DNA of 64,000 bases from Dehalococcoidia bacterium. Its GTDB lineage: Bacteria; Chloroflexota; Dehalococcoidia; Dehalococcoidales; Fen-1064. The stretch is from contig DUEV01000002.1 of NCBI GenBank assembly GCA_011170375.1, forward strand, positions 186,001 through 250,000, in the 5' to 3' direction. Under the pieces are notes generated by a model, which worked only from the letters and a program-made list of their open reading frames with translations, was not told the DNA's origin and did not search any database. Numbering within the stretch: the first letter of the stretch is position 1; the number at the start of each line of letters is the position of its first letter. Of the stretch, positions 43,488-52,633 are shown in pieces. The position numbers and the translations under genes are program-made.

Positions 43488-44465
43488 ATGGTACAAATGC
43501 CGCCCGACATGGTTGACCGAACCCCGTACCAGAATATCATCTACGAAAAGGACCCGGAAGATGTCAGGCTTGTGAGAATCACACTCAACCGGCCGGATGA
43601 TATGAATCCTCTCAGCTACCCGATGTTAATGGACATCCGCCACGCCGTCGTCTCTGCGGAACGTGACCCCGAGGTGAAGGTAGTTATTATCAAAGGTGCC
43701 GGACGTGGTTTCTCCGCCGGGTACGACCTCGAAGCCAGCTACGACGTGCAAGAACTGTCTCCCCTGATAGCACGGCAAGACCACATCAAGTACTACCACC
43801 ACGATGTCTGGTTCACTATCTGGAACCTGCAGAAGCCTGTCATCGCCCAGGTACACGGGTACGCCATGGCCGGTGCCAGCGAGCTCATGACCTGGTGTGA
43901 CTTCACCATAATGGCTGATGATGCCGTTACCGGCTATCCACCGGCGAGAGCGATGTCTGTACCAGACACCATCTACTGGCCCTGGCTCTGCGGACTGAAG
44001 AAGGCGAAGTACCTCTGCATGACTGGTGACCCTATCACCGGGAAAGAAGCGGCCGAGATTGGATTGGCTACCATGTCCGTGCCGGCAGAGAAACTTGAAG
44101 AAACGGTTACAATGGTTGCCAAGAGACTGGCCATGATACCCAGTGAACTCCTTTTTTTCAATAAATTCGCCTGCAACAAGAGCATGGAGATAATGGGCAT
44201 GAGGGTAGCGGTAGAGCTTAACGGGCAGTTGCATGATTATTCTCACACCTATCCCGCCGTTCAGGAGTTTGGCAAGATGAACCGGGAAAAGGGGCTGAGA
44301 GCCGCCCTGGAATGGAGAGATAACAAATTCGGAAACGACCTGAGGACCTTGAGAAAAACGGCCCAGGAGAAGGGTACGGATTTCACATTCCCACAGGTCC
44401 TGTCAATGCCCGAGGTAAAAGAAGCTCTACAGAAGTATGAGTCCGAGAGAAGAGCAGCCTCCTAA
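43488..44465 (+). CDS. Enoyl-CoA hydratase/isomerase family protein
   Basis: The 325-residue protein starts at ATG with AAGAGGAGGTG ahead. Crotonase-fold marks are VVIIKGAGRGFSAGYDLEASYD (oxyanion-hole Gly, residues ~65-86) and VIAQVHGYAMAGASELMTWCDFTIMADDA (residues ~122-150). The usual catalytic Glu pair is not obvious, so hydratase, isomerase or other CoA chemistry remains open. It ends 37 bases from the convergent diaphorase genes and could serve acyl-CoA breakdown with the synthetases elsewhere in the window. Confidence 0.88.
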   Translation: MVQMPPDMVDRTPYQNIIYEKDPEDVRLVRITLNRPDDMNPLSYPMLMDIRHAVVSAERDPEVKVVIIKGAGRGFSAGYDLEASYDVQELSPLIARQDHIKYYHHDVWFTIWNLQKPVIAQVHGYAMAGASELMTWCDFTIMADDAVTGYPPARAMSVPDTIYWPWLCGLKKAKYLCMTGDPITGKEAAEIGLATMSVPAEKLEETVTMVAKRLAMIPSELLFFNKFACNKSMEIMGMRVAVELNGQLHDYSHTYPAVQEFGKMNREKGLRAALEWRDNKFGNDLRTLRKTAQEKGTDFTFPQVLSMPEVKEALQKYESERRAAS

Positions 44466-44502
44466 TCAGAGCGCTCTGAGAACGTACTCAATTTATTCTT
44501 TG

Positions 44503-45201
44503 CTAGCTTTTGATACCGACATAGCGTCCGCAGCCGAAGCTCTCACCCAGCTTGCACCACACGCAGTGGTCCGGTGTCTCGTCGGCCAGCATGAGTTGCG
44601 ATTCGCACTTACGGCAGAGGTATTCCTCGCCGGGTTTCATAGGACCGTCACAGGGAGGGATGGTCATTGGGCAAAGCTGGACGCAGCTACCGCACTGCTT
44701 GCAGAAATCGGGCCGGATGCCGAACGGGTAGTCCACATGACGCTCTTTGCCCCGCCCGACAAAGCCAATCGCCCGGGCTTTCCAGACCTCCGTGCACATT
44801 TGCACACAGCGTCCGCACAAAACACAGTCATCGTTCCGAAATGGATACCTGACCTCCTTAACCCCACAGCGCAGGGCAATATCCTGAATGGCACGGGAGT
44901 TAGGGGCCTGGGCCACCAGCAGCTCCGCGAGGTTACGACGCAGCCTACGGATTTTGTCCGTATTTGTCAATATCACCATCCCCTCTTCTACGTTCAAGGT
45001 GCAGGAAGCAGTAACATTGGAGCGTCCATTGACTACATGCTCAACAATGCACAGTCGGCACGCACTGATACTAGAGAGATAGGGTACGTGACACAGATGG
45101 GGAATGCAGATACCGTATTCAATCGCCGCATCGAGAACGGTGGTCCCCCTGGTCGCCCGAATATTGGCTCCGTCTATATTAACATTGACCTGCTGTAGCA
45201 T
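44503..45201 (-). CDS. NuoG/HoxU-like iron-sulfur subunit
   Basis: The 232-residue protein has an N-terminal [2Fe-2S] ferredoxin domain (GICIPHLCHVPYLSSISACRLCIVEH, later ASCTLNVEEG), then a His/Cys region and two [4Fe-4S] sets (CVLCGRCVQMC and CKQCGSCVQLC). It ends after these, like HoxU and the small diaphorase subunits, and lacks the molybdopterin-like half of NuoG. An extra tail with CRKCESQL and CVWCKLGESFGC adds further metal-binding pairs. It would pass electrons from the flavin subunit at 45219 to an unseen partner. Confidence 0.88.
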   Translation of the reverse strand: MLQQVNVNIDGANIRATRGTTVLDAAIEYGICIPHLCHVPYLSSISACRLCIVEHVVNGRSNVTASCTLNVEEGMVILTNTDKIRRLRRNLAELLVAQAPNSRAIQDIALRCGVKEVRYPFRNDDCVLCGRCVQMCTEVWKARAIGFVGRGKERHVDYPFGIRPDFCKQCGSCVQLCPMTIPPCDGPMKPGEEYLCRKCESQLMLADETPDHCVWCKLGESFGCGRYVGIKS

Positions 45202-45218
45202 CTTAATACCTCGTTTTC

Positions 45219-47072
45219 TCAGGTAATTAGAATCGCGTCAAACTTACACTCACTCCGGCATATCCCGCATTTCTGACAAAGCCGGATGTCAATGACATGT
45301 GCCTCTTTTTTCCCGCCAGTGATAGCCTGGTGTACGCACCCCTTTATACAGACTCCGCAGCCGGTACACTTGTCGGGGTCAATCCAGTATGTAATCAGAG
45401 CCTTACAGACTCCTGCCGGACATTTCTTCTCGTTGATATGCGCTTCATATTCCGAACGGAAGTAACGTAAAGTAGACAGCACAGGGTTGGGCGCAGTCTT
45501 GCCCAGCCCACACAGGGCGGTCTGGGAAACCGTATCAGCCAGCTCCTCAAGAAGGTCGAGTTGCTCTGGTCTCCCACGGCCCTCAGTGATATCCGTGATT
45601 ATCTCGAGCATGCGGTCTATCCCCACCCGGCAGGGCAGACACTTACCGCACGACTCGTCCTGCAAAAAGGTCAGGAAATATTTGGCCACGTCTACCATGC
45701 ACGAGCTCTCATCCATCACCACCATACCACCCGAGCCGACCATGGAACCTGCTTCGTACAGCACATCGAAGTCAACTGGAAGGTCAAACTTATCCAGAGG
45801 CAGACACCCGCCCGATGGCCCACCGGTCTGGACTGCCTTAATCTTATTACCATCAACTGCACCGCCACCGATGTCAAATACTACCGTACTGATGGGCGTT
45901 CCCATGGCCACCTCAACTAGGCCGGTGTTCTTGATGCGACCGGTAAGAGCTAAAATCTTCGTGCCCTTACTCTCCTTAGTCCCCTTTGAAGCAAACCATG
46001 ATGAACCATCAAGGATAATAGACGGGACGTTGGCCCAGGTCTCGACGTTATTCAGAGTCGTAGGTTTGTGGTAAAGACCATCAACCACAGTATGGACATC
46101 CTTAGCTCGTGGCTCACCAACTTTACCTTCTATGGAAGCCATGAGGGCTGTTGATTCTCCACAGACGAACGCCCCACCACCCCTGGCGATATCCACGTCG
46201 AATGAGAAAGACGAACCAAGAATGTTGTCACCGAGGAGGCCGAGTTCGCGGGCTTGCTCAACCGCGAGCCGGGAATGCTCGACCGCAAGTGGATATTCGT
46301 TACGGACGTAGACGTATCCCTTGCCAGCACCGATGGCCCAAGCGCCAATCATCATACCTTCTAAAACCAGATGCGGGTTGCCCTCCAGCACGCACCGATC
46401 CATATAAGCCCCCGGGTCGCCCTCGTCCGCGTTACAGATAACGTACTTTTCGTCCCCCGGCGCTTCCCGACACTCGCTCCATTTACGCCCCGTCGAGAAG
46501 CCACCGCCACCACGTCCCCGCAGACCCGAGGACTTAATCTCACTGATAATCTCCTCGGGGGCCATATTATAGAGTACTTTGGTCAGAGCAGAATATCCGC
46601 CGACCACGATGTAGTCCTCAATCGAACATGGGTCAACCATGAGGTTCTGAGACAGTAGCTGCCGGTCCTGCGAGCGATAAAAGGGAATTTCCGACTCTGT
46701 CCGAAATTTCTCTCTTGAAACCGGATCCGTGTAAAGTAACCTCTCGATTACCTCGCCCCTCACCACGGTCTGCGAAACGATCTCAAAAGCATCGTCTGGA
46801 GAAACAGAGCAGTAGAATACATTACCTGGTTCAACTATCATGACAGGGCCTTGTTCGCAAAAACCGTGGCATCCGGTAACACAAAGACGTACGCTCTGGC
46901 TCAGTCCCTGCGTTGATAGCTCGTCCCTGACAGCATCAATGACTGCTCGTGATTGGGAAGCCTGACAACCGGTCCCTCCGCACACCATCACCGTTGTAGT
47001 TATAGCCTGTCGTTGCCCACGGAGTGACTCACGCAGATGTTCCAGTTCTCGAAAACTATTAAGCCTAGGCAT
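45219..47072 (-). CDS. NuoF/HndC-like NADH-oxidising flavin subunit
   Basis: The 617-residue protein has a thioredoxin-like [2Fe-2S] head (CGGTGCQASQ then CVTGCHGFC, residues ~32-70), the NuoF core with GLRGRGGGGFSTGRKWS (NADH/FMN) and CNADEGDPGAYMDR, the [4Fe-4S] set SCGKCLPCRVG near residue 495, and a C-terminal two-cluster ferredoxin (CTGCGVCIKGC, CQKCGICRSEC). This layout is that of HndC/HydB subunits of soluble NAD(P)-linked hydrogenases or formate dehydrogenases. The catalytic partner is not in the window. Confidence 0.93.
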   Translation of the reverse strand: MPRLNSFRELEHLRESLRGQRQAITTTVMVCGGTGCQASQSRAVIDAVRDELSTQGLSQSVRLCVTGCHGFCEQGPVMIVEPGNVFYCSVSPDDAFEIVSQTVVRGEVIERLLYTDPVSREKFRTESEIPFYRSQDRQLLSQNLMVDPCSIEDYIVVGGYSALTKVLYNMAPEEIISEIKSSGLRGRGGGGFSTGRKWSECREAPGDEKYVICNADEGDPGAYMDRCVLEGNPHLVLEGMMIGAWAIGAGKGYVYVRNEYPLAVEHSRLAVEQARELGLLGDNILGSSFSFDVDIARGGGAFVCGESTALMASIEGKVGEPRAKDVHTVVDGLYHKPTTLNNVETWANVPSIILDGSSWFASKGTKESKGTKILALTGRIKNTGLVEVAMGTPISTVVFDIGGGAVDGNKIKAVQTGGPSGGCLPLDKFDLPVDFDVLYEAGSMVGSGGMVVMDESSCMVDVAKYFLTFLQDESCGKCLPCRVGIDRMLEIITDITEGRGRPEQLDLLEELADTVSQTALCGLGKTAPNPVLSTLRYFRSEYEAHINEKKCPAGVCKALITYWIDPDKCTGCGVCIKGCVHQAITGGKKEAHVIDIRLCQKCGICRSECKFDAILIT

Positions 47073-47076
47073 TTTA

Positions 47077-47547
47077 CTAATCCTCCGCTTTCTGGCGGCT
47101 GAGAGTATCGATCAGTTTACGGAGCTTACTGGGCGTCATATGATGATGATAGGTCCCGTTTTCCGTAACAATCGGCCCTAAGGCGCAGGCCCCAAGACAG
47201 TTGACATGGTCGACGGAGAAAAGACCATCAGGGGTCACTTCCCGTGGCTTAACTCCGAGTTGACCGGTGGCCTGGTCCATGAGAAGACGGGCACCTCGGA
47301 CGTGACAGGCCGTACCCATGCACATGGTGAGAACATTCTTACCGGATGGTTTTAATCGAAAGGCCGTGTAGAAAGAGGCCACCCGGTATACTTCCATAAT
47401 CGGTACCCCGAGACCTTGCGACACGGCCTGCATGGCTTCTTCAGAAATATAGCCATGGCTTGCCTGAACGTCCTGGAGTACTTCAATAAGCTGATTTGGT
47501 TGACTGCGACGTCCTTCCAATATTTGCTCGAGTGTCCGGGACGGCAT
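47077..47547 (-). CDS. NuoE-like [2Fe-2S] subunit
   Basis: ATG 47547 has AAAGGAGGTTAAC ahead; the open frame goes further up but this start fits the family. The 156-residue product has the helical head (LIEVLQDVQASHGYISEEAMQAVSQGLGVPI) and the thioredoxin-like [2Fe-2S] domain with CMGTACHVRGA and VNCLGACALGP. It pairs with NuoF to take electrons from NADH. First gene of the three-gene diaphorase operon; the divergent regulator starts 145 bases away. Confidence 0.93.
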   Translation of the reverse strand: MPSRTLEQILEGRRSQPNQLIEVLQDVQASHGYISEEAMQAVSQGLGVPIMEVYRVASFYTAFRLKPSGKNVLTMCMGTACHVRGARLLMDQATGQLGVKPREVTPDGLFSVDHVNCLGACALGPIVTENGTYHHHMTPSKLRKLIDTLSRQKAED

Positions 47548-47691
47548 GTTAACCTCCTTTATATCCAAATCTACTTGATAATAGTCAGGGTACGTGATAA
47601 CATCAGTGATGTGAATACGGAAATAATGCACATAGAGTACCTATAAAAAATAGGCAGTATTTACGCCTATTCATACAAGAGAGGGACCTAA

Positions 47692-48684
47692 ATGGATAAC
47701 AATGAAGATTCTATGTATGGAGATAGCAATCGACATCCGCCGTTTCCTTCGAAGGATTTGGCCCTGCTGTGGCGAATACCACTTCCTGCCACAACCGAAC
47801 CGAGTAGGATTGAGTTAGCCTTACGGGAACGTATAAAAGAATTGAACTGCTTATATGGTATTTCCCAATTGGCCGAGCGCCATCTATATTCTCTAGAAAG
47901 CCTTCTCCAGGAACTCGTGAATTTCTTACCTCATTCATGGCAATATCCGGAACTCACCTGTGCCCGGATACTCTTTCAGGACAAAACCTACACGAGCGAT
48001 AGATTCAAAGTGACCAACTGGAGACAGTCGTCGCGAATATACATATACCATGAAGCAGTAGGCGAGGTTGGTATCTTTTATCTAGAAGAATGCCCTCCAG
48101 CCGACGAAGGTCCTTTTCTAAAAGAGGAACGTGCTCTGCTGGATGCCGTAGCCGAGCAGATCGGTACCATAGCTACGCGAATATCGGCAGACCTGGAATT
48201 ACAGGAGACCAATCTACAACTAACCCTAGAGCGTAAAGCCTTGCAGGAGGCTAACACGGCTCTGCATGCAGTCCTGGCCCGGATAGAGCAGGAGAAACAG
48301 GAAATCCACCGGGACATAAAAATGAATGTCGATAAAATCCTGATGCCGATACTGTATGCCCTCGCATTGCAACTAACTCCGGCTCAAGTAAAATATGTGG
48401 ATATGCTCCGGACCAACCTTGAGGAAATCACCTCGCCGTTCATCAGCCAATTGTCTACTTCCTACCATTCGATGACACCGACTGAAATCGCTATTTGTAA
48501 CATGATACGGAATGGAATGCGTACCAAGGAAATCGCCGAGATGCGTGGTGTATCCGAAGCCACTATCAACCGCCACCGCGAAAAAATCCGGCGCAAGCTT
48601 AAGATAACTAATCAGGATGTTAATTTAGCAACTTTCCTCCAATCGAGCGTGTGGGAGAAAACAGAAAGTAACAGATTAAAATAA
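47692..48684 (+). CDS. GAF-like sensor with LuxR-type HTH
   Basis: The 330-residue protein has a sensor region (residues ~45-175: IKELNCLYGISQLAERHLYSLESLLQELVNFLPHSW, later EVGIFYLEECPPADEGPFLKEERALLDAVAEQIG) that looks like a GAF domain, a long helical linker, and a C-terminal LuxR-type HTH (LTPTEIAICNMIRNG-like: MTPTEIAICNMIRNGMRTKEIAEMRGVSEATINRHREKIRRKL). It reads divergently from the nuoE/F/G-like operon and is its likely regulator. A strong terminator follows at once. Confidence 0.82.
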   Translation: MDNNEDSMYGDSNRHPPFPSKDLALLWRIPLPATTEPSRIELALRERIKELNCLYGISQLAERHLYSLESLLQELVNFLPHSWQYPELTCARILFQDKTYTSDRFKVTNWRQSSRIYIYHEAVGEVGIFYLEECPPADEGPFLKEERALLDAVAEQIGTIATRISADLELQETNLQLTLERKALQEANTALHAVLARIEQEKQEIHRDIKMNVDKILMPILYALALQLTPAQVKYVDMLRTNLEEITSPFISQLSTSYHSMTPTEIAICNMIRNGMRTKEIAEMRGVSEATINRHREKIRRKLKITNQDVNLATFLQSSVWEKTESNRLK

Positions 48685-48717
48685 AAGCTAGGCCGTGATA
48701 GAATCGCGGCCTAGCTT
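48685..48717. terminator. Bidirectional terminator
   Basis: AAGCTAGGCCGTGA and TCGCGGCCTAGCTT pair (one G-U) over TAGAA, between the converging sensor gene and the histidine phosphatase gene. Confidence 0.8.
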
Positions 48718-48741
48718 AATACCAATAATATCTACCCTCGA

Positions 48742-49359
48742 TTATTCACCCAACCCCCTCAGGAAGGAAACATCATTCAGCCGGCTCAGTACTACCCCCC
48801 GGGGAGATGTCATCATGATGCTCAGGGAGCCGTTATTAAGTCTGAACTTTCGCCAGTGGTCATCGCCAATCTCCAACAGGCGGCACAGCAGTATTTTCAA
48901 TGGGCCATCATGCGACGAAATCAGCACCGTCTCCGATGGCCCGTACTCCTCGAGCCTCTCAATAAAGCGGCTGGTGCGCTCAAAGAAGTCCGTAAAGCAC
49001 TCCCCCTCCGGGAACTCAAGCTCAAGGGTAAAATTGATGCACTTTTCGGCCACATCGGGGTAATTATCATTAATTTCTCCAAATGTCAGCCCTTCACAGG
49101 TGCCGTAATTGCACTCCCGTAGTTCGGGACAGGTAATAATATCAAGACCACGCCCTTCACATATAACCTCGGCCATCTCCACTGCCCGTTTCAGGTCGCT
49201 GGAGTAGACAGCGTCAATCTTCTCGTCAGCCAGGTAGTCACGCAGCCTCTCTGCCTGCCGGCGTCCAGCAGCACTCAGCTCGATATCGCTGTGCCCCATA
49301 AAGCGTCGGTCTTCATTGAATTCGGTGAGACCGTGTCTCACCAGCAGCAACTTGGCCAA
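48742..49359 (-). CDS. Histidine phosphatase family protein, probably alpha-ribazole phosphatase
   Basis: The 205-residue protein has the RHG catalytic motif LLVRHGLTEFNEDRRFMGHSDIELSAAGRRQAERL, YSSDLKRAVEMAEVI, the acceptor-Glu part ELRECNYGTCEGLTFGEI, and the second His in VLISSHDGPLKILLCRLLEI. CobC removes phosphate from alpha-ribazole phosphate in the nucleotide-loop step of cobalamin synthesis. The role is inferred from its place right behind the btuF-like gene under a cobalamin riboswitch. Confidence 0.85.
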   Translation of the reverse strand: MAKLLLVRHGLTEFNEDRRFMGHSDIELSAAGRRQAERLRDYLADEKIDAVYSSDLKRAVEMAEVICEGRGLDIITCPELRECNYGTCEGLTFGEINDNYPDVAEKCINFTLELEFPEGECFTDFFERTSRFIERLEEYGPSETVLISSHDGPLKILLCRLLEIGDDHWRKFRLNNGSLSIMMTSPRGVVLSRLNDVSFLRGLGE

Positions 49360-49386
49360 GTCTCCCTCCTGAACAGATATACTACC

Positions 49387-50364
49387 TCAATCGAAGAGCT
49401 CCGGATGAATTATACTAGCCATCTCCTCCAGACCCTCTACAACCCGAGGTCCGGGACGACTCACCAGGTCGCCATCAATTATATAGACATCGCCCTGCTG
49501 TACGGCACTCAACTGTTGCCAGATGATATGCTCCTCCATTTCCTCAGCCGTAATGGTGGGAATACCACCCTCCATTGTCATTATAATAATAATGTCCGGT
49601 TCGGCGTCAACAACTTCCTCGATGCTCAGCTGTGCCCACTCGAGAAGTGCATCAGCGGCGATATTCTCACCGCCGACCAGATTAATTATGTCATCTATAA
49701 AGCTCCCGGAACCAGCCGTGAAAGGATTATTAGGGTCATAAATAGCATCAATAATGAAGTAAACCTTCGGCCTGCTGCCACCCTCTACCTGCCCGGTGAC
49801 ATCAGCTATCACCTGCTCCATGTCCCTGGCTAGTCGCTCACCCTCAGCCGCCTTGCCGGTGACTTCTCCGACCAGTCGGATATTCTCTATGATACCGTAA
49901 ATACCATCCGGATCAAGGACAAGATACGTGTATCCTAAGCCCTCAAGCTCACTGATAAGCTGTACGGAATCAAGCGTCAGGACCAAATCCGGGTCGAGCT
50001 CAACCACTGTTTCAATTGAAGGAGTCCAGGCACCTCCGACTTTCGGCTTTACTTGGGCCTCCTCAGGATAATCAGAGCCGTCGTCAACCCCAACCACCTT
50101 ATCCCCCAACCCCAGGGCAAAGAGTATCTCGGTAATACCCGGCCCGAAAGAGACAATCCTCTCAGGTTCCTCTGTGATATCCACCTGCCTGTCGGCATCA
50201 TCGGTGTAAGTCCCTGGCTGGAACGGTAGCTCTGTTTCTTCTTCCTCCTCTTCCTCTTCTTCCTCCTGCTCTCCCGGTTCCAGCCCATCACAAGAACACG
50301 CCACCAGGGCCAATGCCATGATACAACTAAGAAACAGCAATAAAAATCTTCGCTTCAGTTTCAC
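49387..50364 (-). CDS. BtuF-like cobalamin-binding lipoprotein
   Basis: The 325-residue protein has a lipoprotein signal (LLLFLSCIMALALVAC, lipobox ending VAC), an unusually long Glu run (residues ~33-43) as linker, and a substrate-binding domain of the BtuF/FhuD type (RIVSFGPGITEILFALGLGDKVVGVDDGSDYPEEA, DLVLTLDS, then AEPDIIIIM). It should hand corrinoids to an ABC importer, whose permease and ATPase are not in the window. A cobalamin riboswitch and a hairpin lie upstream. The phosphatase gene follows by 28 bases. Confidence 0.88.
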   Translation of the reverse strand: MKLKRRFLLLFLSCIMALALVACSCDGLEPGEQEEEEEEEEEETELPFQPGTYTDDADRQVDITEEPERIVSFGPGITEILFALGLGDKVVGVDDGSDYPEEAQVKPKVGGAWTPSIETVVELDPDLVLTLDSVQLISELEGLGYTYLVLDPDGIYGIIENIRLVGEVTGKAAEGERLARDMEQVIADVTGQVEGGSRPKVYFIIDAIYDPNNPFTAGSGSFIDDIINLVGGENIAADALLEWAQLSIEEVVDAEPDIIIIMTMEGGIPTITAEEMEEHIIWQQLSAVQQGDVYIIDGDLVSRPGPRVVEGLEEMASIIHPELFD

Positions 50365-50420
50365 GAAACGTAACCTCCAACTTAAGAGTTGATTTTACCA
50401 AACAAATTGCCCAAATTATC

Positions 50421-50449
50421 ATCCCCCTTACGCTGTACGCAAGGGGGAT
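50421..50449 (-). terminator. Riboswitch expression-platform hairpin
   Basis: On the minus strand ATCCCCCTTGCG pairs with CGTAAGGGGGAT over TACAG, located between the riboswitch and the btuF-like gene and followed by a short T-rich stretch. It may act as the transcription terminator switched by the ligand. Confidence 0.6.
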
Positions 50450-50507
50450 TCAGCTCAGGTCTTACTCATTATCCCACCCCCTTCTCCGCGAAGGTTTAAG
50501 GATATCT

Positions 50508-50620
50508 GGCGGTCCGGCGTCCTGGCTTCTCGCTCTGGGCGAGTCACAGTAGGCGGGACTGCGTTGGATTCGCACCAACTTGCTCTCCGGTTACGCCTGG
50601 CATTTTAACAGGCGACCGCC
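50508..50620 (-). ncRNA. Cobalamin riboswitch
   Basis: The minus strand holds the conserved set of the cobalamin element: GGTGCGAATCC, then CAGTCCCGCCTACTGTGA, AGCGAGAAGCCAGGACGCCGG (shown by its core AGAAGCCAGGACGCCGG). GGCGGTC at the 5' end and GACCGCC at the 3' end form the closing stem. It sits 140 bases ahead of the btuF-like gene and would shut off the btuF-cobC unit when adenosylcobalamin or a similar corrinoid is plentiful. Confidence 0.88.
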
Positions 50621-50714
50621 ATCTATCTTTTATCAGAGACATCATACATCAACATAATGACGCCGCGCAAGTCTGACTGAGAAGGGTTGCGCCGGAATCT
50701 GGTTATGGGGACGG

Positions 50715-51359
50715 ATGAACAACCCACACTTAGGATGTATTGACAAACGAAAGCCGATAAAGCAGAATGGTCATACTTCAAGACAGATAAAGTGCGCCTG
50801 TTTTGATGCCGGTGATAGCATGACAGTACCATTCTCCTTGTACTGGGACGTCACTGGGAGCCATACAGTCACTATTGCAGGTCTATCCGGGACGTTTACC
50901 ATAGAGGCAGGCGAACCAACGACACCGGATACGGTCATCACCACAAACAGAGTGCCGGTGACACCTGTCGAGATTGCCGATGGGGAGAGTGTTGGAATCC
51001 GTGTACTGGTAACGAACATCAGCGAAAACCAGGATACATGCCGGGTATCATTGAATAAAGACAATATCCTGACAGAGACCAAGGAAACCACTTTGGCGGG
51101 TGGGGCCAGTCAATCCGTAATCTTCACAGTACTGAAGGAGACAGCAGCAAGCTATACGGTGGAAATCCGGGGACCTGCCAGGGTCTTCAATGCTGAGGAC
51201 ATGCCAATCTCCATCCCAGAGACACCCACCCCCACACCACCAGCGGCGACACTCAACTGGTGGCTAATCGGCGGCAGCATCGCCATCGGTACTACCATCG
51301 GCCTGATAGTCGCCGTGATAGTAGCCCGCAGAAAAACACAAGCAAACAGAAGCACCTAG
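50715..51359 (+). pseudogene. CARDB-like membrane-anchored protein, 5' truncated
   Basis: The frame encodes 214 residues with no signal peptide. From about residue 34 it reads as the end of one CARDB/Ig-like adhesion repeat (FSLYWDVTGSHTVTIAGLSGTFTIEAGE), then a second (VLVTNISENQDTCRVSLNKDNILTETKETTLAGGASQSVIFTV), a Pro/Thr linker and a C-terminal membrane anchor (WWLIGGSIAIGTTIGLIVAVIVARRK). The first repeat is cut at its front and the first 33 residues are unrelated, so the secreted N-terminal part has been lost. It might be made from ATG 50821 but would lack export. Confidence 0.55.
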
Positions 51360-52633
51360 ATAACTTCTTCGTTCCAGTCCAGCATCATCACCTTGACGAT
51401 GTCTCCCGGTCTTGCCTCAGCCCAATCTTCGGGGACAATCGCCAGTCCGTTAGCCTGGCTCATCGAGGTCAACACTCCAGAGCCCTGGGGACCAGTCAGC
51501 CGGGCAAAGTAGCGCCCTTCCCGTTTCTCGACAACGGCACGGGTAAAGACACGGCGCCCACCGGTGTTGACAATTCCGTCTTCCAGCACCGCCTCGACCG
51601 TGGGTTTAGTCCAGTCCTTCTTACCCATCATCTTGAAAACAGCCGGGCGAGCAAAAACTTCAAAAGTAACCATGGAGCTGACCGGATTACCAGGCAATCC
51701 AAGATGGGGTATTCGCCTGGGGACTCCCCGCCGGTCACTACCTCTGATAGTACCAAAGGCAAGCGGCTTCCCCGGCTTCATCCGGACAGTCCAGAAACCT
51801 ATCTCACCCTCTTTGGCAAGAACATCCTTGACAACGTCGTAGTCCCCGACAGAAACTCCACCGCTGGTTATCAGCATGTCAGCATCCAGCCCCCGTCGAA
51901 GCGCTGTCACTAGGGAGTCCTCACTATCTAACGCAATCCCCAGCATTCTGGGAACAGCACCGTAGCGTCTCACCAGAGCAGCCACACTGTAGGAATTACT
52001 GTTGTAAATCTTTCCCGCCGGCAATGGCTGGCCAACCTCCACCAGCTCATCACCAGTCGACAAAATAGCTACTACTGGACGTGAAATGACTGTTACCTGA
52101 CTCCTGCCCAGTGAGGCAAGCACACCAACTTCAGCAGGCCTGATGACCGTCCCTGCAGCCAGTATCCTAGAGCCACGACTGATGTCCTCCCCAGCCCGCC
52201 GGATATTCAGACCGACCTCAGCCTCACAGAGAATACCTATCTCCGTAATAGTTTGCCCACCAGAGATTTCCCGCCGACTGACCTCGTCGGTATCCTCGAA
52301 TCTGATCACGGTGTCAGCGCCCTTCGGCACCGGTGCCCCGGTCATAATACGGACTGCTATACCTGCCGTTACTTCACTCTCAGAGATAGAACCAGCCGCT
52401 ACGGTATCAATTACGTGGAGTAACCTTGGCGAATGGGGTCCGGCACCCAGGGTATCGCTCGACTGCACAGCATAGCCATCCATAGCCGAATTGTCCAGCG
52501 GAGGGACATCGACGTCAGAATAGATGTCGTCGGCGAGAACCTGCCCCAGAGAGTCGAGGATAGCCACCTCCTCCTTCGCCAGGACATCCACGTTACTGAG
52601 AAGCTTCTCCAGCGCCTCTTCAACACTAATCAT
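51356..52633 (-). CDS. moeA: Molybdopterin molybdenumtransferase
   Basis: ATG 52633 has AGGAGTGGGGACA ahead and gives 425 residues. MoeA marks are VPPLDNSAMDGYAV (residues ~45-58), RIMTGAPVPKGADTVIRFEDT, ILSTGDELVEVG, LITSGGVSVGDYDVV and LGLPGNPVSSMVTFEVFARPA. It inserts molybdate into adenylylated molybdopterin. The start overlaps the end of mobA by eight bases, and its stop overlaps the convergent CARDB-like frame. It serves enzymes such as the oxidoreductase at 6882. Confidence 0.95.
   Translation of the reverse strand: MISVEEALEKLLSNVDVLAKEEVAILDSLGQVLADDIYSDVDVPPLDNSAMDGYAVQSSDTLGAGPHSPRLLHVIDTVAAGSISESEVTAGIAVRIMTGAPVPKGADTVIRFEDTDEVSRREISGGQTITEIGILCEAEVGLNIRRAGEDISRGSRILAAGTVIRPAEVGVLASLGRSQVTVISRPVVAILSTGDELVEVGQPLPAGKIYNSNSYSVAALVRRYGAVPRMLGIALDSEDSLVTALRRGLDADMLITSGGVSVGDYDVVKDVLAKEGEIGFWTVRMKPGKPLAFGTIRGSDRRGVPRRIPHLGLPGNPVSSMVTFEVFARPAVFKMMGKKDWTKPTVEAVLEDGIVNTGGRRVFTRAVVEKREGRYFARLTGPQGSGVLTSMSQANGLAIVPEDWAEARPGDIVKVMMLDWNEEVI

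Noticed and set aside
43626-44246. Minus-strand frame of 206 codons
   Set aside because: Antisense to the enoyl-CoA hydratase family gene and without motifs.
44437-45198. Plus-strand frame of 253 codons
   Set aside because: Antisense to the HoxU-like subunit gene, whose Cys clusters fix the true reading.
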